Source: Xiphophorus maculatus (taxonomy: Eukaryota > Chordata > Actinopteri > Cyprinodontiformes > Poeciliidae). Taken from it: a DNA stretch of 64,000 bases. Positions within the stretch are counted from its first letter, which is position 1, and each line of letters begins with the position of its first letter. The notes below the pieces were generated by a model. That model was not told the origin of the DNA, made no database searches, and worked only from the letters and a program-made list of their open reading frames with translations. Of the stretch, positions 48,035 to 60,681 are shown piece after piece. The stretch covers positions 4,635,650 to 4,699,649 of the forward strand of contig NC_036457.1 in assembly GCF_002775205.1 (NCBI RefSeq), in the 5' to 3' direction. The position numbers were made by a program, and so were the translations under genes.

Positions 48035-48965
48035 GGACAGTAAACAATAGTTGGAGTTATTTCGCCTGTCATTAGAGGAAAAATATGTAAATTTTTCAAA
48101 GTGATATTTTCACCATGTTATTTATTCCTTTATAAATGTCAAAGTTTCAAACTGGATATTTAGTTAGTAAAATTTCACCTAGTTAGCAAACTAAATATTT
48201 ATGTTGAAGCTAAATATTTGGCTTAGAAACTAAATATTTAGTGAGGAACTTAGCTTCAAACAAAACATTTACTTAGCCATCTTTATAATAATTTTAAAGC
48301 TGTATATTAGCTAGCTATCCAAATATTTAGTTCAGAAACTAAATAATTAGCTCCAACCTAAGTATTTTGTTAACAAACTAAATATTTAGTCCCATAAATA
48401 TTCAGTGAGCAAGCTAATTGCTTAGATACAAACTAGATGATTAGTTGGCAATCTATTTAGTGTGAACTAAATATTTAGCTATGTCAGAGCTAAATATTTT
48501 GTTTCTAAACAAACTTTGGTTTCTAAACTAAATATTTAGCATCAACTCAAATGCTGCATTTGGGTTGAGCAATAAATGATTTAGCTAGTTTGTTACTAAT
48601 TACATAATTAGCTAGCTCAGAGCTAAATATTCAGCTAATATTTAAATTCACTTACCCATAAATGGACTATCAAAATAAAAGCTGGATTGAGGCTGAATTG
48701 GAAAAGGCTCATCCTTTGTTGATGAAGAAAAGAGGAAAAGAAACAATGAAAAAGACGACTCAGCTTTTATTTTGGTAGTCCGATTTTGGTTATCAGCCAG
48801 TGAATTTGCATATTATCTAAATATTTAGCATGTTTACTGAATATTTAGTTTGAAACTGTGAAATTTCTAAATGAAAATCATGGTGAAAACCCCCATGGTT
48901 CCTAAATAATCCAGATTATTGCTGTTAATCTGTGACTGTGTAACTTTACACACGCGGCCAGCAGC
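48035..48965. mobile_element. Inverted-repeat element with CTAAATATTTAG core, longest copy
   Basis: The left end (aacaatagttggagttattt...tttcaccatgttatttattcctttataaatgtcaaagtttcaaact) is the approximate inverse of the right end (tttgaaactgtgaaatttctaaat...catggtgaaa...aataatccagattattgctgtt). About 700 bp of degenerate aaactaaatatttagt repeats lie between. It is noncoding and is the best copy for defining the family. Confidence 0.65.
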
Positions 48966-48969
48966 TGCC

Positions 48970-51267
48970 GCCCGGTTTCTGCATACCCAGCATGGCAGTG
49001 ATGTAGTAACACGCCTCCCACCTCATTCATACCAAACAAGCACCATGATGAGGATAAATAAAGATGGATGCTGGTTCTGGTCTAAAATAGAGCGTGTGTG
49101 AGCGGCCCGGTTTACACATGAGCCGAAGATAGCAGCGCTGACAATGACGCGACGCTCCAGCTGGGAAAGACGAGACCTCAGCGAGGAGGGGGATCCCAAC
49201 ATGAGCTTCTCATTTAAACACCAAATGTTTCCTACTTATTTACTGTAACTTTGCTGTGAATGTTGTCGTTTAATGGGAATTTAAAATACATTACTTCCAA
49301 AATTTTTTAAAGTTTTCCAGCCTAGAGACTCGCTTGGAATCTGGAAAGTCCCTCTGTAGAAACTGAGTCAAACGTTCATTGTGAAAAGTTCCTTTGACCT
49401 TTATTTTGAAAGGCCAACAAAGTCACAGTATAAGCAGATTTTATGTTAAAATTATGATGTTTCCATTTCTGATTTTATGCCTCGTTTCATCAGTTTGTTA
49501 CATGTTGGATCCATGTTGAATTTTAAAAATATACAAAAAATGAATTAAATCAAATGAATCAGAAATCTGGGAAGGCGGAGCATCTTCAGTCAGAGGCTTC
49601 TTCAGGTTCAGGGTGGTACAGACTGCTGCAGGAGATCCTTCCTGCCGACACCTATCGCCATCTCCAGTGGCTCTTCGAAGGGTCTTGATGAGCTGCAACA
49701 ACATTTAATCTTCCTTTGGGATTAATAAAGTATTTCTGAATTTGAATGAGCCTCTAGAGGTCGCTGCAGTTTCTCCTGGTTCTGCTCCTTCATCACTCCT
49801 GTTAAAAGGAAACTGTTCCTTCCCACTGTCACCACATGCTTTCTTAGGATGAGGGATTGATGCTGCGTTCAACAAGACAATCCAGTTAGCATTAAAGTAG
49901 TTAGCGGCTACCTTCTATGTAGCATTTCAGCGCTAACCATGAGACTTTACTCTTCCAGAAGTCCAACATGGAGGCAGATGAAGAAACAAATGTTTTCTCT
50001 TTGTTGGTCTCTGTGAACTTAATGCAAATTTTCCCTTCAAATCCCACAAACTGTGCCAGATAGCTAGCCCAGCCTGCTAGCTAGGAGATTAAAAAAATTA
50101 ATGGGGGAAACGATAACTAACAGGAACTGTATTGTCCGTTTATAGAACTCACTAAAACATACTGAAGGTATAGATATGATATCCTTCGTTTTCGTGTTTA
50201 TTATTCTACTCAATAGACTTCTGAACTGATGTGAAATTGATTTGTTTTTACCACACAATCAGTTTACGTCAGCAGTCAGCAAATTACGGCACGCCATGCG
50301 CCTCCTGGTGGCCGGTCACAAAATGGCGGGAGAGGAAGTTGGAATAAAACGCAATCATTATCCAATCGATGAAAACATAATCACAATATAATCATTTAAT
50401 CTTTTTGAATTCTGCACCTAAAAATTAACCAAAGTATGAAAAAACTAAAACTATTACTACAGATAGAAACCTAATAATATTTAGTAACTAATTAAAACGT
50501 CCAAACCCGTTAAAAACTGCTTAAAACTAACTAAATAACACAAACAAAATAAAACTAAACTGTAATAAAAAAACAAAAAACTATTATAGCCTGGATATCA
50601 GGAAATAAATAAAACTCTGTTTAGTTGTGGAAACTAAAACAAGTGATATAAGGGTTAGGGTGAATTAAGAGCTAATTCATTAAAATGTATTTATATTAGT
50701 TAGATTTGGGTATTTTAGGACTGATGGTGAATATTATTCTTTTCAAACTGAAACTGGACCAGAAAAGTTTCACTGGTAAAATCCTGGACTTCAGTCTGCA
50801 GGTTTTTAATGAACTGATATGAATAAAGTTCCTAATTTTAGTCTTAGCTGCGCCTCATCTGGCAGCAGAGATCACCAAACTGGATGAAAACAGCAACAGA
50901 AATCCTGCAGATGACCCGGGTGCTCCTGTCTGGGCGCCAGGGTGGGAAGACGACGGCAAGGGCACGACCGTGCCGTCGCCGTAGCAACAGCCTGGTAAAC
51001 ATAAACACGGAGGAGTTGGCCGGCGGAGCGAGGAAAGGAGGTCAGCGCCCGACCCGAGAGTTTTACTTACAGAGTTAATAATGAACGGTGAGTCAGCCTG
51101 GAGCTGCAGGCAGGAAACTGGGAGAAAACAAACCAGCAGTTTCTCCACGTCAGGAAACTGGACTGAACATCCAGAACTGGTTGTGATCACAATAACAGAA
51201 CCGGGATCAGAACCGGCAGGAAAAATCTGGAGGCATGGAGTCTGGATTAGAGACAAGCAGGAAAACA
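48970..51267. other. Gene-free stretch
   Basis: Contains a short repeat fragment at about 50275-50330 (gtcagcaaattacggcacgcc). 50400-50680 is A-rich with degenerate aaaactaaa words. No exon was recognised. Confidence 0.4.
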
Positions 51268-51268
51268 A

Positions 51269-51270
51269 TG

Positions 51271-51324
<54 letters not shown>

Positions 51325-51325
51325 G
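51269..51325 (+). repeat. (ATT)n microsatellite
   Basis: About 18 TTA/ATT units, then gcatatatatg. Confidence 0.95.
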
Positions 51326-51424
51326 CATATATATGATAACAATATCAATGATAATATGATAATTACAAATAACAATAATGATAATGAAGACCTGAGTGAA
51401 ACAACAGCTTCAGCAGCAGCAACT

Positions 51425-51742
51425 TTAGATCTAGATCTATAACTCTAGATCTATACCTCCAGATCTATAACTCTAGATCTATACCTCCAGATCTATAACT
51501 CTAGATCTATAACTCCAGATCTATAACTCTAGATCTATAACTCCAGATCTATAACTCCAGATCTATAACTCTATATATATATAACTCCAGATCTATAACT
51601 CCAGATCTATAACTCCAGATCTATAACTCTAGATCTATAACTCTAGATCTATAACTCTAGATCTATAGATCTAGATCTATAACTCTAGATATATAACTCT
51701 AGTTCTAGATCTATAACTCTAGCTCTATAACTCCAGATCGTT
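51425..51742 (+). repeat. 14-bp minisatellite (agatctataactct/c)
   Basis: About 22 copies. Each unit carries the palindrome AGATCT and often CTAGATCTATAG-like symmetry. Two units are degenerate (ctatatatatataac at about 51570). Confidence 0.9.
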
Positions 51743-54700
51743 GCTCTTCAGGTCACATTCATCTGTTCAGTGATTTTTCTCATCCTGATATTTTTGGCTG
51801 AAATTCGAACCGTCGGTCAGAGTGAAATGAAAATCAACCCAAACGGATCGTTGTTGTTGTTATTATTTCATGGATGTGGTGAAATAATAATCATCCTCCT
51901 GCATCACTTCAATAAACCAGCCATGATCTCAACACGTCAGGTGAGAAAACATCGTTAAACGTCTGTAAATGGATTTAATTGATCTAAAAATAACTTGTTC
52001 TGTTTTTGTGTTTTTTTCCAAAACCTCCCAGAAAGTTTCGTGGAAACGGCCGGCAGGTGAGAGCGCTACCTGCCATGACATCAGCCGGTAAAAATAGATC
52101 AGACTGCTGTTGTTTGCTTAGTTACTGTCAGCGCTTCGCGTCTCCAGAGTGGGATGGAAAACCGGCTCGTCTTCATTCTCAAGCCTCCAAAAAATGTGCT
52201 GAATCAGCAGGAAACTCTCTCAGGTTTTGTTTAGGCCCTAAAATCAGAAGCAGGCTGAAGCTCAGTCAGATCAACTGGAGATTTCCTGGATTTTCTAGAT
52301 TGATGTGATTTTCCGCTCTGGAAGTTTTAGTTTACGGCTGCTAGTTTTTTATTTTTTATGAAGCATTTTTTATGTTGAATTAAAAAACAATGTGATTTAA
52401 ATCAGTTTTATTTGACTGGGGAACGCTGACGGTCCAGATGGTTCTGGGCTAAAAACTGATTTTCAAAATCAAAAATAAGTAAATTTTTTTGCATTTTTGA
52501 TAACAAAGAAAGCACACTTCCAGTAGCCTGATGTATCAAATATGATACAAACCATTATAAAACCTGGCGCTGAAGGATTTTATTTTAAATCTGATTTTTC
52601 AGAGAATAATTTCTGGTTTCAGTTTGAAGGCTGACCTTGAACCAAACGTATCGATTTGATAGAATCCACCTGACGGCTGCAGAAATGGCTGACCATCCCT
52701 CCATACCGGACCTGAGCAGGTCAAGGCTCAGGAAAAGGGCAGCTAGCATTTCTGCAGACCCCACACATCCTGGACACAACTGGTTTAGACTTTCCCCTGG
52801 GAGGTGACAGACAGAAAACGGTTTCTCTGGTTCAGGTCAGCTGAAGGAAACCAACAGCAGCATCAGTCAGCAGTGTTCTGTTTTCCAGCAGGTTATTTTA
52901 CACTTTATCACCCTAAACTAGAAACTAGGAGGTTCCCTTCATCACACTGACATCATCAGGAAGGAAACACTCAGGGCTGTAAAATATTAAAAGTAAACGC
53001 TGATTTTTTTTAGGCTCAGCTCAGACAAGGAAACACATGATAGGGTAAAAAACACCTGGCGAGGATCCAGGTCGTTAAATTTTACCTGTGAAAGTTTCCT
53101 CATCGCTGCAGCTTGGCAGGAGGAAGGACCCGCTGGAGACGGACAGCATGAAACCTTTATGAGCTTTCAGGACAAAACTGGGTCCGCGGAGCCGGAGCCG
53201 AGTCAGACTGAGCTCAGAGTCAGACCCATGTATTTTCATATTATTCTTTAATTAACACTTCTGTTCGTTTGTTCGTCTAACTGTTATATTCTTCTCCACC
53301 GCATTAGTTTGTTGTATGCTTGGCACTTGTTCAATAAAGTTTCTTGAAAACAGGAAGTAGAAATCGCAACAAAACTTAAACACAGATTTCAAACTTTATT
53401 CAACTGAAAGTTTACAAACGAGCCAAGTACATGACTGGTTAATAGAGGGGAAGCTAAAAGCGCTAAACCTTTTTGAGTTTCAAAGTTAGCAAAACCAGTA
53501 AACAAAAAACGCTATTGGTGCATTAGCAGCATATTAGCGTAAGTAGCCTATGCCTTAAAGCTGATCTGGAAAAATAATTTATGGTAACCTAAGTGCGTAA
53601 AGCATTTTCATAGTTAGCAAAAATGCTAATCTAAAATTTTGCTCCACTTCTGCTAATCTATTAGCAGATTAGCAGAAGTGTTTAAACCTCTGGCTTTGAC
53701 TGCAGGACAAGCTGAAGATGGTTAAGAAGTTTATTATTCAGTATCACCATAAATCCATAAAACCTTCCAAATCCGTCGCAGAGCGACTTTATGAGAGGCG
53801 CATTATTATTTTTTCAACTAAACCAAAACATTAATAATCTCTATTTTATCTAGTTGTGAACATTTTAATGATCAGCACAATTTAGCCAAATATTCCGACT
53901 ACTGTTGCATAAACTATTTATTGCAACACAGACAACAGCTTGGATGGAAAACAGCTGATAGAGTCACATCATTTCAACCTTTGACCCCTCAGTTCGAGGA
54001 AGCAGCTTAAAGAAAAATGTCTGCAATTTTCCACTTAGCGGAGTACATGAACTGATGGAGGAACATCTGCTTTAGATCATAAACTGACTGAGTGTGGAAA
54101 GGATGTTAGCAACTGAGCTAACGTTGCATCATCAGAACTTAAACACAAGCGATCTTTGTCCCCTGACCTCTGATTGTTTCCGTCCCACAGCCTGCAGTTA
54201 GCTCATCAGCCTGAACTCTGACACACAAACACATGTTTCTACCAAACAAACAGTCGGATCATCCAAGACGCTTTGGCCACAGGCGACGGCTCTTCAGGAC
54301 ATCAAACTCACTTTGGTTCTGCTCCAATTAAAATCACTTCCTGTTCCAGTGCAGCATAAAAAACATAAACATTAGCATGCTAACCGCTCAGGTTGCATGT
54401 GTTTCATATCTCCCATTAGCCACTTTCAAGATGGCTGCCATATCTGAGCTTTTTAAACCAGTTATTGGCATGAAATGACTTGGATGAACTTCATGTCACG
54501 TCAGATGTTTTCAACTTTGATATGTGACAGCGAGGCAGTCGTCTTGATGGTTAGCGTTAGCTCCTGCTGACTTTTTATATGGTTAGGGGTTTTACATTAG
54601 CTTATGGTCATTTGTTTATGAGCTTAGCAGTTTAGTGTTAGCCTCTGCTTATTTTTATGGATAGAATTACCTTTTGCTAATTTGTTTATGTTTATGTTAG

Positions 54701-56181
54701 CTTCTGATCATTTGTAAATGTGTTTAGCTGCTTAGTTTTAGCTGATTCAAGATTTTTGTTTAGCAAATTAGTGAACGGTGAAGCTAACTTTTTGGCTAGC
54801 TCTGCCCACCGCTGGTAATAACTACAAACCAACATTTAATCTCCATTTCTACTATGGCAGCCATTTTGAAAAATGTCCACCAGAAAAAGGAAACACAAAA
54901 AGAAAATATGTATTATTTGTATGGCTCAAAACACCAAACACGTTCATCTAACTGCTGAGTTAATTTTACATGAGAACCATGTAAAGGCCATCTTGAAAAG
55001 TCAAACAATTATCAGTAAAGAAAAACCTTCCTACAGCACAGCGCTTCTTCTGGTGAAACGTTGAGTCTCTTTACTTCATGAAGGCTGAAACCTGCAGTAA
55101 TGGATGTGATTCATCACTTCACCTGTCAGCTTTGACCTTTCAGCGTTTGCTCCGTTGTTCCTCTCAGAACCGACTGAACCTCTATGTGTTTGTTTCCAGA
55201 GAAAAACTCAAACAGTTGGACCAGTCGGGGCAGCACACGTGAGAAATGGTGACAAAGTATTTATTGTTCTCCTGCAGACTGAACCTTTGACCCAGTTCAC
55301 TTTATTCGCCGTCAGCAGGGATTTTCACCGGAAGCACCTGGTGAGGTCAGCAGCAGGTGAACCAGCTGGACCTCAGAGGGAAACATCCACAGGTGAGACG
55401 ACCGGCAGAAAGACTGGTCCGAAAGAATCTGCCGCTAGGTCCCAACATTCAGAATAAATTAAAAAATTTAAATAAGATTATCATAAAAACACTTCAACAT
55501 TTAATTAAACGGGAAATAAAAAAACCTAATGATCAAAAACAGGAAGAAGTAAAAAAAAAATCAAGCTGGGAACAAGGTCAGAAAAAATTAAATATTAATG
55601 TATAACTAGCAACCGCAACACTAAAAATAATAAAGAACAAGGTTCAAAAATAGAATATATAACAAAATAAACTTAGAGTTTGTTATTATTTAACTACAAA
55701 AATCAATAAAGTCCCAAATAATCCAGAAATAAAAATGATTGAAATAATAAAACATGAGCATCAAACAACATGAATATGAAAATAAAACATTAAAAAGCTC
55801 AATAATAAGAACTTATAACATCTTTGTATCATATTGAGATGAATTCAGGAACCATCAAGCCAACCGATTCCTCAGAGTCATGGGGTGAAAGGTCAAGCAG
55901 CGTCATGTGATGGGCCTTGACCTCTAGTGACCTCTGAGTTATCTCAGAACCGAGACGCCAGGATGAATCAGAACCACCTGAGCGCGAGTCACATGACCCG
56001 ACGCTCTTCTTCTTACTGAATCTGCACTTTAAGTTGCATCATGTTCATGTGAAGCAAGCATGAGGCAACAGTAGAGAGGAACCGTTGGTTTGTAACCAGG
56101 AGTCGCCGCTCCTACAGAAACATGAACAAGTCAAACCTTAAATATAAAGATGGGAACAACGACAGGAAATACAAAAACAAA

Positions 56182-56194
56182 AGGTCAAAGGTCA
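56182..56194 (+). promoter_or_regulatory. Perfect DR1 nuclear-receptor site
   Basis: AGGTCAAAGGTCA, followed by aaaggttggg. It is about 0.7 kb downstream of the minus-strand promoter candidate at 56.9-57.1 kb. Confidence 0.3.
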
Positions 56195-56299
56195 AAAGGT
56201 TGGGCGAACTGTTGATGAACGAATGGCTAAAGGAAACAAATAAATGTTATCAAAAGCTTCATCCATTTTTTTGCTATAAAACAGACACAGCTAAACTCT

Positions 56300-56710
56300 G
56301 CAGCTGCGTTTCCACCAGATCTCACGTGAATTTTGAGCGAACTTTTAAAATGTCACAAAAAAGAAAATGCAAATTATGCGTGTTTCCTTCTGCTGGTTGG
56401 GAGCGAATCAGCCAGGCTTCACAGCATGTTGATGTTATCCATGGCTTTACTAAACAGGAAGTAGAGGCTGCTAACTAGCACGGACCAGGTTTTTTCTGGT
56501 AAGGCACAGACCCAGCAGTAGACGGCAGCGTTCACTACGCCAGAACTTTTCCTCCAAATCAGTTTCTGTCTCCTTTAGCGCTTCCAGAAAAAACGGAAAC
56601 CACTTCAAGCTAAAAACGTTTCAGCAAAAAACAAGTTTGTTCTAAATTTCGTGTTTCCACGAAGTGAATTTATTTGGCCAATAAAAACGCAGCTTATGAC
56701 GCAACGGAAA
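56300..56710. repeat. Possible fish MITE with cgtttccac ends
   Basis: ctgcgtttccaccagatctcacgtgaattttgagcgaacttttaaaatg at the left and cgtgtttccacgaagtgaatttatttggccaataaaaacgca at the right are reminiscent of a small dispersed fish element. Ends and family are uncertain. Confidence 0.3.
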
Positions 56711-56849
56711 ATAAGTAATCATAAAGCGACTATCAGCTTTTTATTATTTTGTTCAGAATGTAGGTCAGAACCAGAACCAGAACATTTCTTATAATGCTGC
56801 ATGTTTTGCAGACTGAAAGGAACCAGCGCTGACTCAGCAGCTGCTCTGA

Positions 56850-57165
56850 TCTGATCAGTTTTCTGGAAGCTGATATCGATCCTCTCACTTACGGTCGGGT
56901 CGCTGCCGTTCAGCGACACAAGCGGATTTTTACCGGAATCCGCCGAATCACTCAGACCGAAACTGCGAGAGAAATCCCACCCGGCTTCCGTAAACTGCGA
57001 GCGCGTTTCGCGAGAGAAACCCGAGGGGAGAAAGAGGAGAGGAAGAGGAGGAGGGAGGAGGAAGAGGGGATTTCCCGGATTCCCGGGATGAAGGAGAAAA
57101 ACAACAACAGCAGGAGGAGCTGCAGCTTCCCGGAAAGGATGACGTCACACGAGCAGCAGGAATAA
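56850..57165 (-). promoter_or_regulatory. CpG-rich promoter and first-exon candidate, leftward
   Basis: A CpG-rich island about 300 bp long. On the minus strand the sequence GACCCGACC is followed by the strong donor gtaagtgag, with the last exonic base at 56893. gtttcgcgagagaaac at about 57006 resembles the TCTCGCGAGA promoter motif, and TGACGTCA lies at 57140-57147. No coding exon of a leftward gene is recognised within the window. Confidence 0.4.
57125..57142 (-). repeat. 18-bp exact inverted match to 58046-58063
   Basis: On the minus strand TCATCCTTTCCGGGAAGC is identical to the plus strand at 58046-58063. Both copies lie just after a TGACGTC word. Confidence 0.8.
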
Positions 57166-58045
57166 TTAAGTGTTTCAGTTCATCTGAATATCATAAATAA
57201 GAACTTTCATGAAGAATAAATATAAAAAACAACATTAAATACATAAATAATAAATAAAATATAGCATTTTTACACGTTATTATTATCACACTGATGGGAT
57301 TGAATTAAATTTTACTAAAAGTAAATATTATTTACATAATCTAAAGTGTTGAATTTATATCAAAGTAAACTAATTTAGCGGTATGTTGTAAATAAATAAA
57401 AACTAACTGAACTGGAGCCATTATTATTATTATAACTACAATACGACATAATTATTTACACGTTTCCTGTAGAAAATAAAGTTCACAGCTTTGAACATAT
57501 TCATTTTTCTCTAGATGTTCTGTCTTATTTTAATCTTGATTGAAATAATAAATCATTTAAAAAATATTATTAATATTTGTATTTTCTGTCTGTATTAATG
57601 TACTAAAAAAATGAAACAAAGGATTAAAAAAAACAATATCTTTTACAGAAATGCAGGAGTATGAATAAAATAAAATGTTTATTATTAAGCAGATTATAAA
57701 TAATAAATAAATGAATAAAGAAGATATTCTTATATTTGGCAGCATTGTTTTCACATTTATTTATAAAAATTTATGATAAAAACTCATTTATATTTAATGT
57801 AATTTGTTATATGACGGATCGTAAAAGTTTATTTGATGACAATCATATTTTTATTTGCTTATTTTATCTAAATATTTATTTATTTCCTCTGTGTAAATCT
57901 GTTTTATGATTTTTAGACATAAGGAGTTACATCTAGAGAAAATAACAGTTTCCTTAGAAATGATCTTTTATTTCATAAACTAACGTTTTCTTCCTCCCCT
58001 CCTCTTCCTCAGCCTCGTTCCCTGCAGCAGCCGATGACGTCGCCT

Positions 58046-58063
58046 TCATCCTTTCCGGGAAGC
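58046..58063 (+). repeat. 18-bp exact inverted match to 57125-57142
   Basis: The plus-strand partner. The two copies bound an AT-rich segment of about 0.9 kb (57.17-57.98 kb). Confidence 0.8.
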
Positions 58064-58254
58064 GGAGCCGTTCGTCCCGTTGCCGGGTTACCGGGAAGGC
58101 TCGCCCTCATCATCATCATCAGCTTTCATTTCATTAGCGGAGCGTTTCCAGCAGAACACGGCCGGTCCGATTCCCAGCCGGACCGGACCGGGCCGGAATC
58201 AGCCTGGAGGAAAACCTCAGCTAAAACTGACTTTACCCAGTTCATCTGACCCCA

Positions 58255-58267
58255 GGGTCAAAGGTCA
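58255..58267 (+). promoter_or_regulatory. DR1-type nuclear-receptor site
   Basis: GGGTCAAAGGTCA followed by cattt. Confidence 0.3.
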
Positions 58268-58374
58268 CATTTATTCATAAACAACAACAGCAGCTGACAA
58301 AGTTAAAGTAATAAAATAAAACAAAAAGACAGAAAGAAAGAAAAACAACAAATAAAGTCAAATATTAACAACAA

Positions 58375-58450
58375 CTGGTGGAGGCAGCATCATGCTGTGG
58401 GACTGATTATTCTGCTGGAAGGAACATGGAAAAGACACCCAGCAGACTGG
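58375..58450 (+). mobile_element. Tc1-like transposon short fragment
   Basis: The phrase ggtggaggcagcatcatgctgtgggac is the hallmark GGGSIMLWG-coding stretch of Tc1 transposases. Only this fragment is recognisable. Confidence 0.5.
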
Positions 58451-58479
58451 TTCTGGTTCAGATGGAACCAGTTAGCGTT

Positions 58480-58720
58480 CGGGCTAACAGGTTGATTAGC
58501 TAACAGCTAATTGGCTAGCAGGGTGATTAGCTAACATGCTAATATGCTAATTGGTCGGTTGACTAACGGGTAGGTTGGCTAACTGGTTGGTTAGCAACAG
58601 GTTTATTATCTAGCAGACTGGTTAGCTAGCGGGCTAGTTAGCTAGCAGGCTGGTTAGCTAACTGGCTGGTTAGCTAATAGGCTGGGTGGCTAACAGGTTG
58701 GAGGTGTGAGGAGAGAGGAA
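58480..58720 (+). repeat. Degenerate tandem of ggttagctaacaggctg words
   Basis: About 12 imperfect units of 17-20 bp. Confidence 0.7.
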
Positions 58721-60054
58721 GTGACACGAGGGAAACAGGATTAGAAATGAATCAAACATTAAAAATAATTTGACATAAAAAAAGAAAAGAAAACACAATA
58801 AATAAAAGCCAACTGGAATCAGGACTGAACAGAAACAAAACAATCAGATTAAAGAAAGAAACTAAAGAACAAAATAATAAATAAACTAACAACTAAACAA
58901 CCCGGATCATTTTCTTCTTTACTTCCTTTTATCCTTCCTTGTGTCCTAATCGCCTCTCTCTCTCTCTCCATCTTTTAATCTTCATTTGTCTCTGTCTTTT
59001 CTGTATTTCTTTATTTATTTTTCTTTCTGTTTTGGTTTTATTTGTTCTTTTTTCCGTTTTGTTTCTTCTTTTCTTTCCTCCGTCTTGGTGACTTTACTTC
59101 TATCTGTCCTCATATTTTTCTTTGCTCCCTTTTCTCCTTCCTGTTATTTTTTCTACTTTAAGTTTTTTTAAAGCTTCCATAATGTAAATAAATAAATCCC
59201 GCCCACATCGGAAATATTTTCCGTAATTTCAGGGAAACTTTAGTTGTGTTATTTTAAAATGAAATCCTGTTAAAACATCCTCCATCTTTCACTTTCTCTT
59301 CCACAGAGAGCCGCTGGTTTCCCAGAAGGAGAAACTTTCTGCTTTTTCCTCATAATGAAAGTGATGGAGCGGCTTTGGTTTCCTGCGACCCGCCCTGTGG
59401 GCCGCGGAGCCGGACGGGACCGCGGGAGAAAGTGCGAACTTGACTGACAGGAAGCCAGACTTTAGAGCAGGAAAAGAACCAGATGTTTCAGAACTGCTGC
59501 TGCTGCTTTATTTCAGGGCAGCAGGAAGTGAGGGTGGCGCAACAAACCGTCAAATGTCATCAGATCAGTTGAAGGAATTCTGTTCTGCTACATTCTCTGA
59601 ATTCCTCTCGGTTTCCTTCTTCCCTCTGTTCACTTAATCATTTTTAATGTTTGCTTTCATCTCGTTTTCTCTTTTATCTTCAGCTTAAATAAAAGTTTAG
59701 ACATTTCCACCGGTTTGCCTGCCGGGTATGGAAGACCAGAAGTGCCACAATCCAACTCATAAATCACTGATTAAATAAACATTAATCATTCATGTTTTAC
59801 ATGCAGAATTATTCTGAATAGTAAGTTTAACAACATAAACGTTTATAATTTTTTGACAGATTTTTGTTGAACCTACGGTACAGCGTTGCTGAAGTTTTGT
59901 GTTTTTGGGTTCATCTGAAGCAGCACTGTAAAACAAACGTCTCTAATTTACGGTAAAATCAGTATCTATATGAGAAAATTCTGGCAGCTGCCCGTATTTT
60001 ACCGTAAATTAGAGGCATTTTTTTACAGTGACAATAATCTGCTTTTCTTCCAAA

Positions 60055-60115
60055 CTGGTTCAGTTCTGAACGGCGGTGGCGTTCCTCAGGGCTCTGTCCT
60101 CAGTCTCTTTTTATT
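60055..60115 (+). mobile_element. LINE reverse transcriptase motif fragment
   Basis: The plus-strand translation reads LNGGGVPQGSVLSLFLF, the same RT motif as the fragment at 6.3 kb but in the other orientation and more decayed. Nothing else of a LINE is recognisable next to it. Confidence 0.45.
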
Positions 60116-60681
60116 CGTTACCAATATGCTTCTTTGCTTCTGTTATGCTGCATCTTTATCCTGATACTGGTCAAATATTTAAGAATAAAATGTTTCTTAA
60201 ATATTTGACTTTCCTCCTTTTTTACCCGTTTTTGTTCTTTAAAGCTTCCTGTCAGGCGGCGCTCAGAGATCGTTGTGTTTGACTCCAGTCAAATGGTGCA
60301 GAAAAACATGCAAATATCCTCACATACGAGTTAAATCTGATAAAAAAAACAGCCATAAATCAGGATTGCTGCATTAAAGGGACAAAACAAAATGTTTCCT
60401 CCTCTGGTGTTTAAATTCGCCGCAGAGCAAACGTTCGGTTCAGGAAGTGGAACTAAAACAAGAGGGAGAGAAGAAGCTGCACCGACCTGAAACCGCCAGA
60501 ACCGGTTCCTGAACATAACCTAATGGACCAGAACCAGAACAACTCCTCAGATTCTCCTCTGGTCTCATTAAGCTAACGCCATGCAGAATTAAAATCAACG
60601 TCGCAGTTCAAGCTAAATATTCAGTAAATATTCAAATATTAAGTCTGAAGTTAAATATTTTGTTATTATTTTTGCTTTAAG

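Larger units (their letters stand above)
51743..56849. other. Gene-free stretch
   Basis: Contains lone DR1 and E-box-like words, gctaatttgtttatg-type low-complexity sequence at 54540-54740 and AT-rich sequence at 55450-55830. The open frames at 56122 and 54873 show no family similarity. Confidence 0.4.

Noticed and set aside
56122..56478. 118-aa plus-strand frame
   Set aside because: No family similarity is seen and part of it overlaps a repeat-like segment. It is compatible with a chance open frame.
57061..57166. Short plus-strand frame starting at the ATG near 57088
   Set aside because: About 27 codons of low complexity that end within the CpG island. The minus-strand donor is a better explanation of the region.
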